A stretch of DNA of 5,788 nucleotides from CAYLNH01 sp964384625 (GCA_964384625.1 CAYLNH010000366.1:1-5788); one strand, 5' to 3'; counted from the stretch's first letter, positions 1-5,788 are shown. Numbers and translations: made by a program. The notes: generated by a model from the sequence alone, not told the origin.

Positions 1-121
1 CGACTCTTGAAAGTCTCTCAAAATGTGAAGTTATTTCCGCGCGGACCCTAAGGGTAATTGGGTTGCTCACCTTACCGATTCTGAGGCGCAGTCGGCATCC
101 CTGACGAACCAGGAGAAACAG
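1..121 (+). promoter_or_regulatory. Leader of the GntR regulator gene with imperfect palindromes
   Basis: This is the upstream region of the regulator at 122. An imperfect palindrome lies at 7-21 (arms TTGAAAG and CTCTCAA, one mismatch, one central base). A second, ACCCT-A-AGGGT, lies at 45-55. TTGAAA at 7-12 could be a -35 box, but no good -10 sits at the right distance (31-36 reads TTATTT). GntR-type regulators often bind palindromes in front of their own gene, so autoregulation is possible. That is inference. The ribosome binding site AGGAG is at 111-115, six bases before the ATG. Confidence 0.3.
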
Positions 122-1138
122 ATGGCGTTCATCGAGAAGCGGCTGTATCACGAGCAGATCGCGGACGTGATCCGGAAGGAGATCCGCAGTCATCACGCTC
201 CGGGCGACCGGATCGCCAGCGACCGTGAACAGGCGACGCGTTTCGGGGTATCGGTCATCACCGTGCGTCAGGCCATGCAGCAGCTCTGCCAGGAGGGCCT
301 GCTGGAGCGGCGGCACGGCAGCGGCACCTACGTCAGCGAAGCGGCCGGCAGACAGCGTGTCCCGATCCTGGTCAACGGCGATATTTTCGAGGGCGCGGCC
401 TCGTACTTCTGGCTGAAAGTAACGCGCGAGATCCAGCGGCAGTTGAGTGCCGCCGGGTTTGAGACGGCGATAGAACTGGATCCGAAGACGCTGGAGGACC
501 CCGGCCATATTCAGGGGGTCATGGCGATTCGGGCGACACACGGGGCGGTCTGGTCTGAGTCGCTGCAGCAGCGTTCGGTGCCGATCATCAGCAACGACAA
601 GCATTTCACGGCGTATGTTGAGAACGACGTGACGAAGATGATTCGGGATGGGACGCAATACCTGATCGACGCGGGGTGCGAGCGTCTGGGTGTGCTGCGT
701 CTGGGCCGGGTCCCGGTTCCGCGTGATGACGCGTGGATCCTCGGGCCCTACATCGAGACGCTCGAGAACGCGGGCCTGACGTTCCACGAGGAATGGGCGA
801 TCTGCTGCGATGTGCAGGACCACGTGGGCCAGAGCTGGGAAGCGTTTCGCACCATGTGGCAGAGCGAGGGCGAAAAGCCCGATGCCCTGTTCATCACGGA
901 CGATACGTTGTACCAGGAAGCGGCGATGGCCATCCTGTCGCTGGGGATCAGCGTGCCGGATGAGTTGCTGGTGATCACCCATGCGAACACGGGCTCGGAC
1001 GTGATGTATCCGTTCCCGACGGCCCGGCTCGAGTGCGACCCGGTGCGTTTTGCCGCGACCATGGTGGAGATGCTGCGCGCCGGCATTGCGGGGGAGACGC
1101 CGGAGCCGGAGGTCTTGGAGTTTGTCCTGATTGGGTGA
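122..1138 (+). CDS. GntR-family transcriptional regulator with LacI-type sensor domain
   Basis: This is a DNA-binding repressor or activator of 338 residues, acting in the cytoplasm. Residues 10-72 form a GntR winged helix-turn-helix. They include PGDRIASDREQATRFGVS, the recognition helix region VITVRQAMQQL, and the wing ending HGSGTYV. From about residue 79 the protein resembles the LacI/periplasmic-binding-protein sensor fold. Diagnostic stretches are VPIISND (153-159), the GTQYLIDAGCERLGVL stretch (177-192), PDALFITDD (253-261), and LGISVPDELLVITH (274-287). This pairing of domains is like AraR-type regulators, which usually sense a sugar; the ligand here cannot be read from the sequence. 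The ATG at 122 is chosen because AGGAG lies six bases upstream and the winged helix starts soon after. Its stop TGA overlaps an ATG (TGATG, 1136-1140), which may couple a small downstream gene. No target gene is adjacent, so its regulon is unknown. Confidence 0.9.
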   Translation: MAFIEKRLYHEQIADVIRKEIRSHHAPGDRIASDREQATRFGVSVITVRQAMQQLCQEGLLERRHGSGTYVSEAAGRQRVPILVNGDIFEGAASYFWLKVTREIQRQLSAAGFETAIELDPKTLEDPGHIQGVMAIRATHGAVWSESLQQRSVPIISNDKHFTAYVENDVTKMIRDGTQYLIDAGCERLGVLRLGRVPVPRDDAWILGPYIETLENAGLTFHEEWAICCDVQDHVGQSWEAFRTMWQSEGEKPDALFITDDTLYQEAAMAILSLGISVPDELLVITHANTGSDVMYPFPTARLECDPVRFAATMVEMLRAGIAGETPEPEVLEFVLIG

Positions 1139-1183
1139 TGGACTGCTCCAGGCGCCCCCAGAAGGTACAGCCCGACGAAGGAC

Positions 1184-1300
1184 ATGCTGGAGTACTTGGG
1201 GCGCGCCACGAATACTGCCGACGAAAACGAGCAGGAGGAATTCCGCCGGCGCGCCATCCGGGAAGCCGAGCGCCTCCGCCGGCAGTGGGAAGACGACTAA
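1184..1300 (+). CDS. Small charged hypothetical protein, possibly the 3' part of a frameshifted 53-codon gene
   Basis: This open frame of 38 codons starts at ATG 1184 and encodes a very charged, probably helical peptide. It begins MLEYLGRATNTADENEQ and continues with a stretch rich in Glu and Arg that ends RRQWEDD. I do not recognise a family. The frame is open back to 1139, and the upstream in-frame residues (RRYSPTKDMLEYL) also look protein-like, but there is no start codon there. If the run of five C at 1155-1159 had four, the ATG at 1138-1140 would read straight into this frame and give a 53-residue protein. That ATG overlaps the regulator's stop. The TAA at 1298-1300 overlaps the TAG of the convergent gene by two bases, which suits two real, closely packed genes. 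There is only a weak ribosome site (GAAGG at 1177-1181), too close to ATG 1184. Confidence 0.45.
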   Translation: MLEYLGRATNTADENEQEEFRRRAIREAERLRRQWEDD

Positions 1301-1674
1301 CGCTGCACGCGCGTCTCAATCGGTTGATTTTCAAACGGCACGCGCACGTCAACCGTTCCCGACTGCTTCACGGTGATGGACTCGTTCTGAATGTTGACGG
1401 GTACCGTTTGCCGCACGCCGACGCGAACGTAGATCTGGAACAACATGTAGACCATTGCCCCCAGCAGTGCCAGGACGGCCATGCGGTAAATGAAGGTCAG
1501 CACTTTGTTCATGGTTGTCGCTTCCTCATCCTCGGTTGATTGTGGTTCGGTGGCGATGATCGGCAAGTCAGTGGGGGGCACGCCCTGGATGGGCAACCAT
1601 TCTCCACAACGCTTGCACTGGCCAATCGATTCCAACACCATGTGGCCGCACTTATGACACACGCGAGTTCCCAT
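1297..1674 (-). CDS. Small zinc-ribbon protein with one membrane segment
   Basis: This is a 125-residue protein of unknown function. The N-terminus holds a compact zinc ribbon: CHKC (Cys6, Cys9) and CKRC (Cys20, Cys23), four cysteines spaced to bind one zinc. An acidic, proline-containing linker (about 31-54) follows, then one hydrophobic segment (about 58-80, with MAVLALLGAMVYMLF). The tail of about 40 residues looks beta-forming (VPVNIQNESITVKQSGTVDV). By the usual topology the ribbon would be cytoplasmic and the tail outside, but this is inference. The start is supported by GAGGG at 1681-1685 (minus strand), six bases upstream. The gene start overlaps the end of the tyrosine recombinase remnant by 23 bases. 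The gene converges with a small forward ORF and leaves no room for a terminator between them. Short zinc-ribbon membrane proteins are common and mostly uncharacterised, so no role is assigned. Confidence 0.75.
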   Translation of the reverse strand: MGTRVCHKCGHMVLESIGQCKRCGEWLPIQGVPPTDLPIIATEPQSTEDEEATTMNKVLTFIYRMAVLALLGAMVYMLFQIYVRVGVRQTVPVNIQNESITVKQSGTVDVRVPFENQPIETRVQR

Positions 1675-1771
1675 TTGAATCCCTCAGCAGGTCTGGTATT
1701 GCGGACAAGTGCTTTGCCGCGATCTCGTCTCGGACATGATCAGTGTAAATCATGATCACGCGGTCGTCAAT

Positions 1772-1779
1772 GTGCCCCG
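1772..1779. repeat. Left target-site duplication of the MITE
   Basis: GTGCCCCG directly abuts the left terminal repeat and is repeated exactly, in direct orientation, at 1973-1980. An 8-bp duplication in direct orientation next to inverted ends is the mark of transposition. Confidence 0.85.
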
Positions 1780-1803
1780 GTAAGCCCTCGATTACTGCCC
1801 TTC
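1780..1803 (+). repeat. Left terminal inverted repeat of the MITE
   Basis: The first 20 bases, beginning GTAAGCCC, are a perfect inverted match to 1953-1972. After one mismatch, three more bases match. Confidence 0.85.
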
Positions 1804-1948
1804 GCGGTCCGCATAGAGATCCCGCACCCTCTTGAGCGCCGAAGCCTCGGCGTAGGAGCTCGCGGTGCGGAGTTTCAGGATCGGTCACCTACACCAGACA
1901 GCCACCTCCCAGGTTCCCGACCTTTTGAGAGTCGGGACTCGAGGCAAA

Positions 1949-1972
1949 GAAAGGCAGTAATCGAGGGCTTAC
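1949..1972 (-). repeat. Right terminal inverted repeat of the MITE
   Basis: Read on the minus strand from 1972 it begins GTAAGCCC and matches the left end in 23 of 24 positions. Confidence 0.85.
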
Positions 1973-1980
1973 GTGCCCCG
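1973..1980. repeat. Right target-site duplication of the MITE
   Basis: GTGCCCCG is an exact direct copy of 1772-1779. Collapsing the two copies restores the reading frame of the recombinase remnant across the insertion point. Confidence 0.85.
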
Positions 1981-2041
1981 CAACGGACCGGACGACGGGC
2001 AGGGGAACGCCAGGAAAGGGTGGTTCTTGAGGCTAGATCAT

Positions 2042-2117
2042 TGGAGCCAGCGGACGGATTTGAACCGACGACCTATTGATTACAAATCAATTGCTCTACC
2101 AACTGAGCTACACTGGC
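2042..2117 (-). tRNA. tRNA-Thr (anticodon TGT)
   Basis: This is a complete 76-base cloverleaf on the minus strand, including an encoded CCA (2042-2044). The acceptor stem pairs GCCAGTG (2111-2117) with CGCTGGC (2046-2052) with one G-T pair. The D arm carries the usual GCTCAGTTGGTAGAGC. The anticodon stem ATTGA/TCAAT holds the loop TTTGTAA with TGT at 2082-2084, which reads ACA (threonine). The T loop is TTCAAAT. The T stem GTCGG/CCGTC has one T-T mismatch at its second pair, which is mildly unusual but does not spoil the fold. The remnant of a tyrosine recombinase lies just 3' of it, so the tRNA end probably served as an attachment site. Confidence 0.95.
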
Positions 2118-2130
2118 TTGAGTGCATAAA

Positions 2131-2158
2131 GAGATACTTCGGGAACCCGGAAAATCAA
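2131..2158 (-). promoter_or_regulatory. Possible promoter of tRNA-Thr
   Basis: On the minus strand TTGATT (2153-2158) is followed after 16 bases by TATCTC (2131-2136), whose end lies 13 bases before the tRNA 5' end. The -35 is fair and the -10 is poor. The spacing and distance to the tRNA are right. The spacer holds a small CGGG/CCCG inverted repeat. Confidence 0.35.
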
Positions 2159-2378
2159 CGGCGGTCACTGAGATTGCAGACGTATTTCGGGCGAAGTTTC
2201 TTTCCCCTTGGATCGGCCGGTCCGCCACGTCCGACGCTTTGTCCTGCTGTCCGGCGGAATTTTGTTTTTCGCGTCGGGCCTGGAACGTCACCGGTTCACC
2301 GTAAAGACATGGCAGTCCATCTTGCTGTCTTCAAGCCGTCCGGATCTCTTCGCCGGTGATTCCGCCGGTTGTTGCCGG

Positions 2379-5300
2379 TTACCCCGGGAAGATGCGGAAG
2401 GCACGCGGGGAGTCGCCGGTGGCGAGGAAGTAGAGGAAGCCGAACACGATTGTGATCATGCCGATCCCGAGTTCGCCGGCGATCATGCCGTAGAACAGCG
2501 GCCGCAGGTCCTGGTAGACCTTGGCGCCGCCGAACTTCATCACCACTGTCTTGATCAGACAGCCGATCAGGAAGGAAAAGGCGAACATGTAGGCCGAGTA
2601 TGTGGCGCAGATCAGGAACATGACCGGGTGCAGCGGCCACTTGGTAAATCGCAACCGGCCCAGCGAAAAGAGCAGGACAAGCGCCAGCCCCACCGCAAAG
2701 CCGACGAGCGTCGTCGATCGCGGCAGTCCCATGTTGAAGAACCGCTGGAAGCCGGAGATCTGCCGGGATTCGGCCAGTTGATCGCGCCCGGCGAGCTTCG
2801 AGATGGAGTTGTTCGTGCGGCTGAACGTTCGCATCAGGGATGACTTCGTGGCCCACTTGTCCGCCAGCGGCGCGCCGAGTCGGTAGTGCAGCTGGATGGT
2901 CAGCGGCACGGCGATCAGCAGGCCGATCAACAACGCTGCGGTACACCAGCCGGCTGAGCGGCCGAGTTTGTGCCGGCGCAGTTCCATCAGCCGCAGGCCG
3001 TTGGCGAGGAACGGCATGAGTGATTCGCGCGGGTCGATCATCAGCACCAGGTTGACCATCAACAGGATGAAGATGGTCTCCGGCCCGAGATTGCGGATGC
3101 CGAGGACGCCGATGAGGATGACGGCCGGTCCCCAGTTGGTCTGGATGAAGAAGAACCCGGTTTCGGCGATGATGCGGGCCATGACGGCGAACAGCAGGCA
3201 GGTGCCGAGCCCGAACAGCAGCGCCAGTTGCCAGTCGAGGCCGACGCCGCCCCAGGCCGGCGGCAGGACCAGCATGGTCATGAACAGCAGCAGGCCGAGG
3301 CCGAAGGTGCGGGCGCCCCAGACACTGCTGGCGGGCAGCTTTTCATTGCAGGGGATGAACAACGCCTTGCGCGTCACCGCCAGATAGTAATGTCGCCCTG
3401 TATAGAACAGAATCGCGGCAAACCCGACATAGGCGCCGAAGCTGAACGCCGGCAGCACCGGGGCTTCGCCGCCGCCCTGCAGGTCGATGCCGTATTTTCC
3501 GAGGACACTCCAGACGAAGGCAAACACAATCGGGCCGATGCCGACGGAGAACGAGACTTCGGTGGAGAGGAAGTAACCGAAGGCGACGACGGAGAAGTAG
3601 ATCAGGCCGCGCTTCAGCCACCAGGCGCGCTTCAGGTGTTCCACCAGATTGACCAGCGGTCCCAGCTCGATATTCGTCGGGATCCGGATCCACGCCTGGG
3701 GGTGCCAGGTGACGATGTAATTGTTCAAGTGGATGGCGGCGATGACGGCGGCGGCGACCCAGAACATGCGGTTATGAAAAATCGGGCTGATGGGCTTGCC
3801 CTCATCCGGCAACAGGGAGTTGGCGAATTGGGCGATGGGGTAGGGCAGGTGTTCATGCCTGGCCCATTGTGGATGGAGCACGAGCATCAACCCGATCAGG
3901 GCGATCCAGATGCCGACGATCAAGGGGAGCCAGAACCCCAGGGCGCGGCGCCAGGCAGACCAGGGCACGGTGGTTTTCTGATGGATGCGGTAGGTGAATT
4001 CCGCCCCCGGCGCCGGCTCCCACGGCCGGTCCACAGCGGCCAGACGCGTCCGGCCGGAATAGCTTTTGACGGTTCGCCGCTGGCCCGCCGCCGGGCCGTC
4101 GAGGATCTCCAGTTCCATCCCGGTATAGGCGTGTTCGCGCTGGCTGGCGTTATCCTGCAGTTCGACCTGGTCGGCGGCGACCGGGCTGCCCTTGCCCGTC
4201 AGCGGCAGCGGCGGCACGTCGAGCACGATTTCATATTGATCGCCGGGTTGCGGCACGACCGCCCACGGCGCGGCGACGGCGGCAACCTTGGTGGAACCGT
4301 TGTAGTCCACGATGCGGCCGGCGTCGCCGGCCGCGTTGCCGCTGGTGATCCTGATCTCCAGATCGCAGAAGGCATCGGTCGAGTCCGAGGCCATCGGTCC
4401 CAGCGTCACGGTTGCGGCCGTCGCGGCCTGGACGACGCCCGTCAGGATGTCCTGGCGCCAGGGAGGTGCTCCCGGCCGCGACAGCGACATGACGCTGCGG
4501 GGCTCGGGCGGCGCCGCCCACGGCTCCGCCAGTCGCGCGGTGCGCGTTTGGCCGTCGTAGGCGGTAATCCGGTTCTGTGTCTGTTCGTCGGCGCCGTCTT
4601 CGACGATCAGCGCCCCGGTGTACGTGCCGTCAACGCCGGCGGCGTCCGGGCCGAAGGTAATGGTGTCGTCCGTGACGGCGACGCACTTCAGCCGGGCGGC
4701 GGTTCGAAACGTCCGGTTCCCGGTGCGGGAGCGTCCCTGCAGATAGGTGCCGAGGACTGCATCGTCGTTGCTGGCGAGGATCCGGTAGCGGCTGCCGACG
4801 GCCGGCGTCTCGGCCCAGGCTTCGCCCAGCTCGACGCGGCCGGTCGTGGGATCGACGCCGATGATGCGCCTGGCCTGCACCCGCGTGTCAGCCGGGTAGA
4901 CCTTCAACAGCGAGCCGACAAGGTCCTCCTTGACGACGCCGTCCGGATTCTGCAGGACGGCGGCCTGATCGTCCACGGCCTGCAGTTTGCCCCGGCCGAC
5001 TTCGCGGGTGATGTCCGCCAGCATGCGTTCGTCGACGACTTCGTCGATCAGATGGTTTTCACGCCAGCCGGGCTTGGTTTTCTGCCAGTGGTGCGGCATG
5101 ATGATGTTCGGGATGAAGGTGCGCAGCAGTCCCGAACTCGGGACGCAGCAGGCGGCGAGCGTCAGGCCGACGATCGTGGCGAGTTCCGCCCCGCTGAGTG
5201 CCAGTTTCCGGCTCAGCCGGAAGATCGCGGCGTTGACCAGACAGAAGATGACGAGGGTGCCGAACACGGAGATCGGCAGGCTGTTGCCGACGAGATAAGT

Positions 5301-5387
5301 CTGGCGCAGGACGGAGTCGTTCAGATAGGTCAGGCTGCAGATTGCGGCCGCACCGAGGAGGCCAAGCAGGATTGAACGTCTGGTCAT
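2379..5387 (-). CDS. Multi-pass membrane protein, DUF6785/DUF6784-like, with a four-repeat extracytoplasmic insert
   Basis: This is a 1002-residue inner-membrane protein of unknown function. Residues 1-100 hold three hydrophobic segments (about 5-24, 38-56, 66-84). Residues 475-1002 hold about eleven more (for example 482-504, 540-560, 613-630, 645-663, 693-710, 768-784, 813-830, 893-910, 920-945, 963-988). Sequences such as NDSVLRQTYLVGN, VPWSAW, HEHLPYPIAQ and ARIIAETGFFF match what I remember of DUF6785-type proteins of PVC bacteria, which are usually about 650 residues and look like oligopeptide-transporter relatives. The extra length is an insert at about 130-470 with four repeats of 80-100 residues ending Y-x-G-x-T-x-x-A-x-x-x-x-W-x-x-x-P. 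Basic residues in the loop after segment 2 (RLSRK) put that loop inside, so the insert should lie outside. ATG 5387 is used; an AGGA sits 12 bases upstream, a long gap. The gene stands alone, with its own promoter at 5575-5603. Transport is only a guess. Confidence 0.85.
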   Translation of the reverse strand: MTRRSILLGLLGAAAICSLTYLNDSVLRQTYLVGNSLPISVFGTLVIFCLVNAAIFRLSRKLALSGAELATIVGLTLAACCVPSSGLLRTFIPNIIMPHHWQKTKPGWRENHLIDEVVDERMLADITREVGRGKLQAVDDQAAVLQNPDGVVKEDLVGSLLKVYPADTRVQARRIIGVDPTTGRVELGEAWAETPAVGSRYRILASNDDAVLGTYLQGRSRTGNRTFRTAARLKCVAVTDDTITFGPDAAGVDGTYTGALIVEDGADEQTQNRITAYDGQTRTARLAEPWAAPPEPRSVMSLSRPGAPPWRQDILTGVVQAATAATVTLGPMASDSTDAFCDLEIRITSGNAAGDAGRIVDYNGSTKVAAVAAPWAVVPQPGDQYEIVLDVPPLPLTGKGSPVAADQVELQDNASQREHAYTGMELEILDGPAAGQRRTVKSYSGRTRLAAVDRPWEPAPGAEFTYRIHQKTTVPWSAWRRALGFWLPLIVGIWIALIGLMLVLHPQWARHEHLPYPIAQFANSLLPDEGKPISPIFHNRMFWVAAAVIAAIHLNNYIVTWHPQAWIRIPTNIELGPLVNLVEHLKRAWWLKRGLIYFSVVAFGYFLSTEVSFSVGIGPIVFAFVWSVLGKYGIDLQGGGEAPVLPAFSFGAYVGFAAILFYTGRHYYLAVTRKALFIPCNEKLPASSVWGARTFGLGLLLFMTMLVLPPAWGGVGLDWQLALLFGLGTCLLFAVMARIIAETGFFFIQTNWGPAVILIGVLGIRNLGPETIFILLMVNLVLMIDPRESLMPFLANGLRLMELRRHKLGRSAGWCTAALLIGLLIAVPLTIQLHYRLGAPLADKWATKSSLMRTFSRTNNSISKLAGRDQLAESRQISGFQRFFNMGLPRSTTLVGFAVGLALVLLFSLGRLRFTKWPLHPVMFLICATYSAYMFAFSFLIGCLIKTVVMKFGGAKVYQDLRPLFYGMIAGELGIGMITIVFGFLYFLATGDSPRAFRIFPG

Positions 5388-5455
5388 GGCGTTGTCAGGT
5401 CCTCGTTAGGTCCAGCGGCCGGCCGGGCCCCCCCGGTGCGAGTAACGGTGCGTCG

Positions 5456-5481
5456 CCGGCCGGACCGTGTCGTCCGGCCGG
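5456..5481 (-). promoter_or_regulatory. Strong hairpin in the 5' leader of the membrane protein gene
   Basis: CCGGCCGGAC (5456-5465) and GTCCGGCCGG (5472-5481) form a perfect 10-bp GC-rich stem with a six-base loop. It lies about 70 bases before the start codon, downstream of the predicted promoter. No U-run follows, so it is not a normal intrinsic terminator. It may affect translation or RNA stability. The sequence is also partly repeated nearer the gene (about 5415-5440), so alternative pairing is possible. Confidence 0.5.
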
Positions 5482-5517
5482 GATACCGGATTGGCGCCGC
5501 AGCGGTTCCGGGGGTGG

Positions 5518-5553
5518 ATCAGCTCCGGCGGCTTCGCCCGGGTCAGAGCTGAT
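5518..5553 (-). promoter_or_regulatory. Second leader hairpin
   Basis: ATCAGCTC (5518-5525) and GAGCTGAT (5546-5553) are a perfect 8-bp inverted repeat around a 20-base loop. The loop contains its own GGCG/CGCC stem (5527-5538). It lies just downstream of the predicted transcription start. Confidence 0.45.
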
Positions 5554-5574
5554 GCAAAGGGTATTCGCGTCCCA

Positions 5575-5603
5575 TCTATACGGGAAGGCCCGGGCCTTGT
5601 CAA
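5575..5603 (-). promoter_or_regulatory. Sigma70-type promoter with a palindromic operator candidate in the spacer
   Basis: On the minus strand a perfect -35 box TTGACA (5598-5603) and a -10 box TATAGA (5575-5580, four of six) are separated by exactly 17 bases. The spacer is almost filled by AAGGCCCGGGCCTT (5585-5598), a perfect 14-bp palindrome that overlaps the -35 edge. A protein bound there would block RNA polymerase, so this is a candidate repressor site. The start of transcription would be near 5568, giving a leader of about 180 nt for the membrane protein gene. Palindrome and boxes are seen; repression is inferred. Confidence 0.6.
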
Positions 5604-5788
5604 CCGTCACGGCTGAATTTGCCGTCGCGACGCGCCGCCGCCGGCCGGGCGCCTGGTGTTCGCGGTTGCACTGTTTCCAGGTAAGTACTCGACCAGCCCC
5701 GTCGGCGTTCATCTCCTGTTTCCGGGGCTTGTTCCCGTGGGGCCAAGATTATTTCTGCCGACGGTGATACGGACATCACTACCTTCCG
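5604..5788. other. Upstream region without a convincing gene
   Basis: I see no supported coding region here. Open frames run through it on both strands, but they are low-complexity Arg/Ala/Pro/Gly peptides typical of GC-rich noncoding DNA. One inverted repeat, AGCCCCG/CGGGGCT (5695-5701 and 5723-5729), has a 21-base loop and no clear T-run. Confidence 0.4.

Larger units (their letters stand above)
1780..1972. mobile_element. 193-bp MITE with IS66-type ends
   Basis: The element is bounded by 20-bp perfect inverted repeats, 1780-1799 (GTAAGCCCTCGATTACTGCC) and 1953-1972 (its reverse complement). These extend to 23 of 24 matches (1780-1803 and 1949-1972). Outside them sits the 8-bp direct repeat GTGCCCCG (1772-1779, 1973-1980). 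IS66-family elements are known for ends starting 5'-GTAA and 8-bp duplications, so this looks like a non-autonomous IS66 derivative. I see no recognisable transposase fragment inside. The interior is rich in inverted repeats: CCGCACC/GGTGCGG (1822-1828 and 1864-1870) enclosing a hairpin at 1837-1852 (CGCCGA/TCGGCG), and TCCCGAC/GTCGGGA at 1915-1921 and 1931-1937. It splits the recombinase remnant. Family assignment rests on end sequence and duplication length only. Confidence 0.85.
1652..2032 (-). pseudogene. Tyrosine recombinase (integrase), C-terminal remnant interrupted by a MITE
   Basis: If the 193-bp element at 1780-1972 and one copy of its 8-bp target duplication are removed, the two flanks join in one minus-strand frame (1652-1779 plus 1981-2032). 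The joined peptide includes GVPLPVVRSVAGH followed by IDDRVIMIYTDHVRDEIAAK. This matches the end of tyrosine recombinases: an LxxV helix, the GH of the conserved catalytic His box, and nine residues later the nucleophilic Tyr in MIYT. The Arg-containing catalytic box (HxLRHT region) and everything before it are missing. An in-frame TAG lies at 2033-2035, so this is a 5'-truncated relic. It begins only about ten bases from the 3' end of tRNA-Thr, a classic integration site. The reading frame ends at 1652, inside the start of the zinc-ribbon gene. The family call is from the motif only; the subfamily cannot be named. Confidence 0.75.

Noticed and set aside
12..22. Match between the start of the window and the MITE interior (TTTTGAGAG at 1923-1931 in inverted form)
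   Set aside because: Only nine bases match and the flanks differ, so chance is the simpler reading.
1033..1539. A forward frame of 168 codons spanning the end of the regulator
   Set aside because: It overlaps the regulator in another frame and is antisense to the zinc-ribbon gene. The peptide is Arg/His-rich with no domain.
2220..2268. A possible forward terminator (TCCGCC/GGCGGA then a T-rich stretch)
   Set aside because: The stem is only six bases with a loop of nearly 30, and no forward gene ends before it.
2073..2291. A minus-strand frame of 72 codons ending VAQLVEQLICNQ
   Set aside because: The end is the well-known false translation of a tRNA 5' half; the rest has no recognisable features.
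1973..2359. A forward frame of 128 codons across the tRNA
   Set aside because: Its peptide SQRTDLNRRPIDYKSIALP is the well-known false translation of the complement of a tRNA gene.
2352..2379. Three copies of GCCGGT at uneven spacing
   Set aside because: The spacing is irregular (12 and 10 bases) and the motif is common in this GC-rich DNA.
3228..5375. A 715-codon forward reading frame
   Set aside because: It lies wholly antisense to the membrane protein gene. Its product is a low-complexity Gly/Arg/Asp/Ala peptide without domains, as expected opposite GC-rich coding DNA.
5395..5712. A minus-strand frame of 105 codons upstream of the membrane protein gene
   Set aside because: It runs through the predicted promoter and hairpins, and the peptide is low-complexity Pro/Gly/Arg. 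The AGGAG near its ATG is too close to act well.

Overview
The window is GC-rich bacterial DNA. The best lineage clue is a 1002-residue membrane protein that resembles the DUF6785/DUF6784 proteins I associate with Planctomycetota, Lentisphaerota and related PVC-type bacteria. A GntR-type regulator with a LacI-like sensor domain fits the same group. The lineage is an inference; no rRNA or other marker is present.

Layout. Positions 1-121 are the leader of a GntR/LacI-type regulator (122-1138, +). A small charged ORF follows (1184-1300, +). It may be the tail of a 53-codon gene that starts on the regulator's stop codon and is now frameshifted at a run of five C. Convergent to it, with overlapping stop codons, is a small zinc-ribbon protein with one membrane segment (1297-1674, -). 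Next comes the C-terminal end of a tyrosine recombinase (1652-2032, -), just 3' of a tRNA-Thr(TGT) gene (2042-2117, -). This looks like the scar of an integrative element that used the tRNA as its attachment site. The recombinase remnant is split by a 193-bp element (1780-1972) with 20-bp perfect terminal inverted repeats beginning GTAA and an 8-bp target duplication. These are the hallmarks of an IS66-type non-autonomous element (MITE).

The right half is one large gene (2379-5387, -) for a multi-pass membrane protein. It carries an insert of about 340 residues, probably extracytoplasmic, built from four copies of a beta-rich-looking repeat. Its upstream region holds a convincing sigma70-type promoter (5575-5603) whose spacer is filled by a perfect 14-bp palindrome. 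A GC-rich leader of about 180 nt with strong hairpins follows.

The regulator may control sugar or other small-molecule uptake, but nothing in the sequence ties it to the membrane protein. The most notable items are the MITE inside the recombinase remnant beside the tRNA, the repeat-bearing insert in the membrane protein, and the palindrome-in-spacer promoter.
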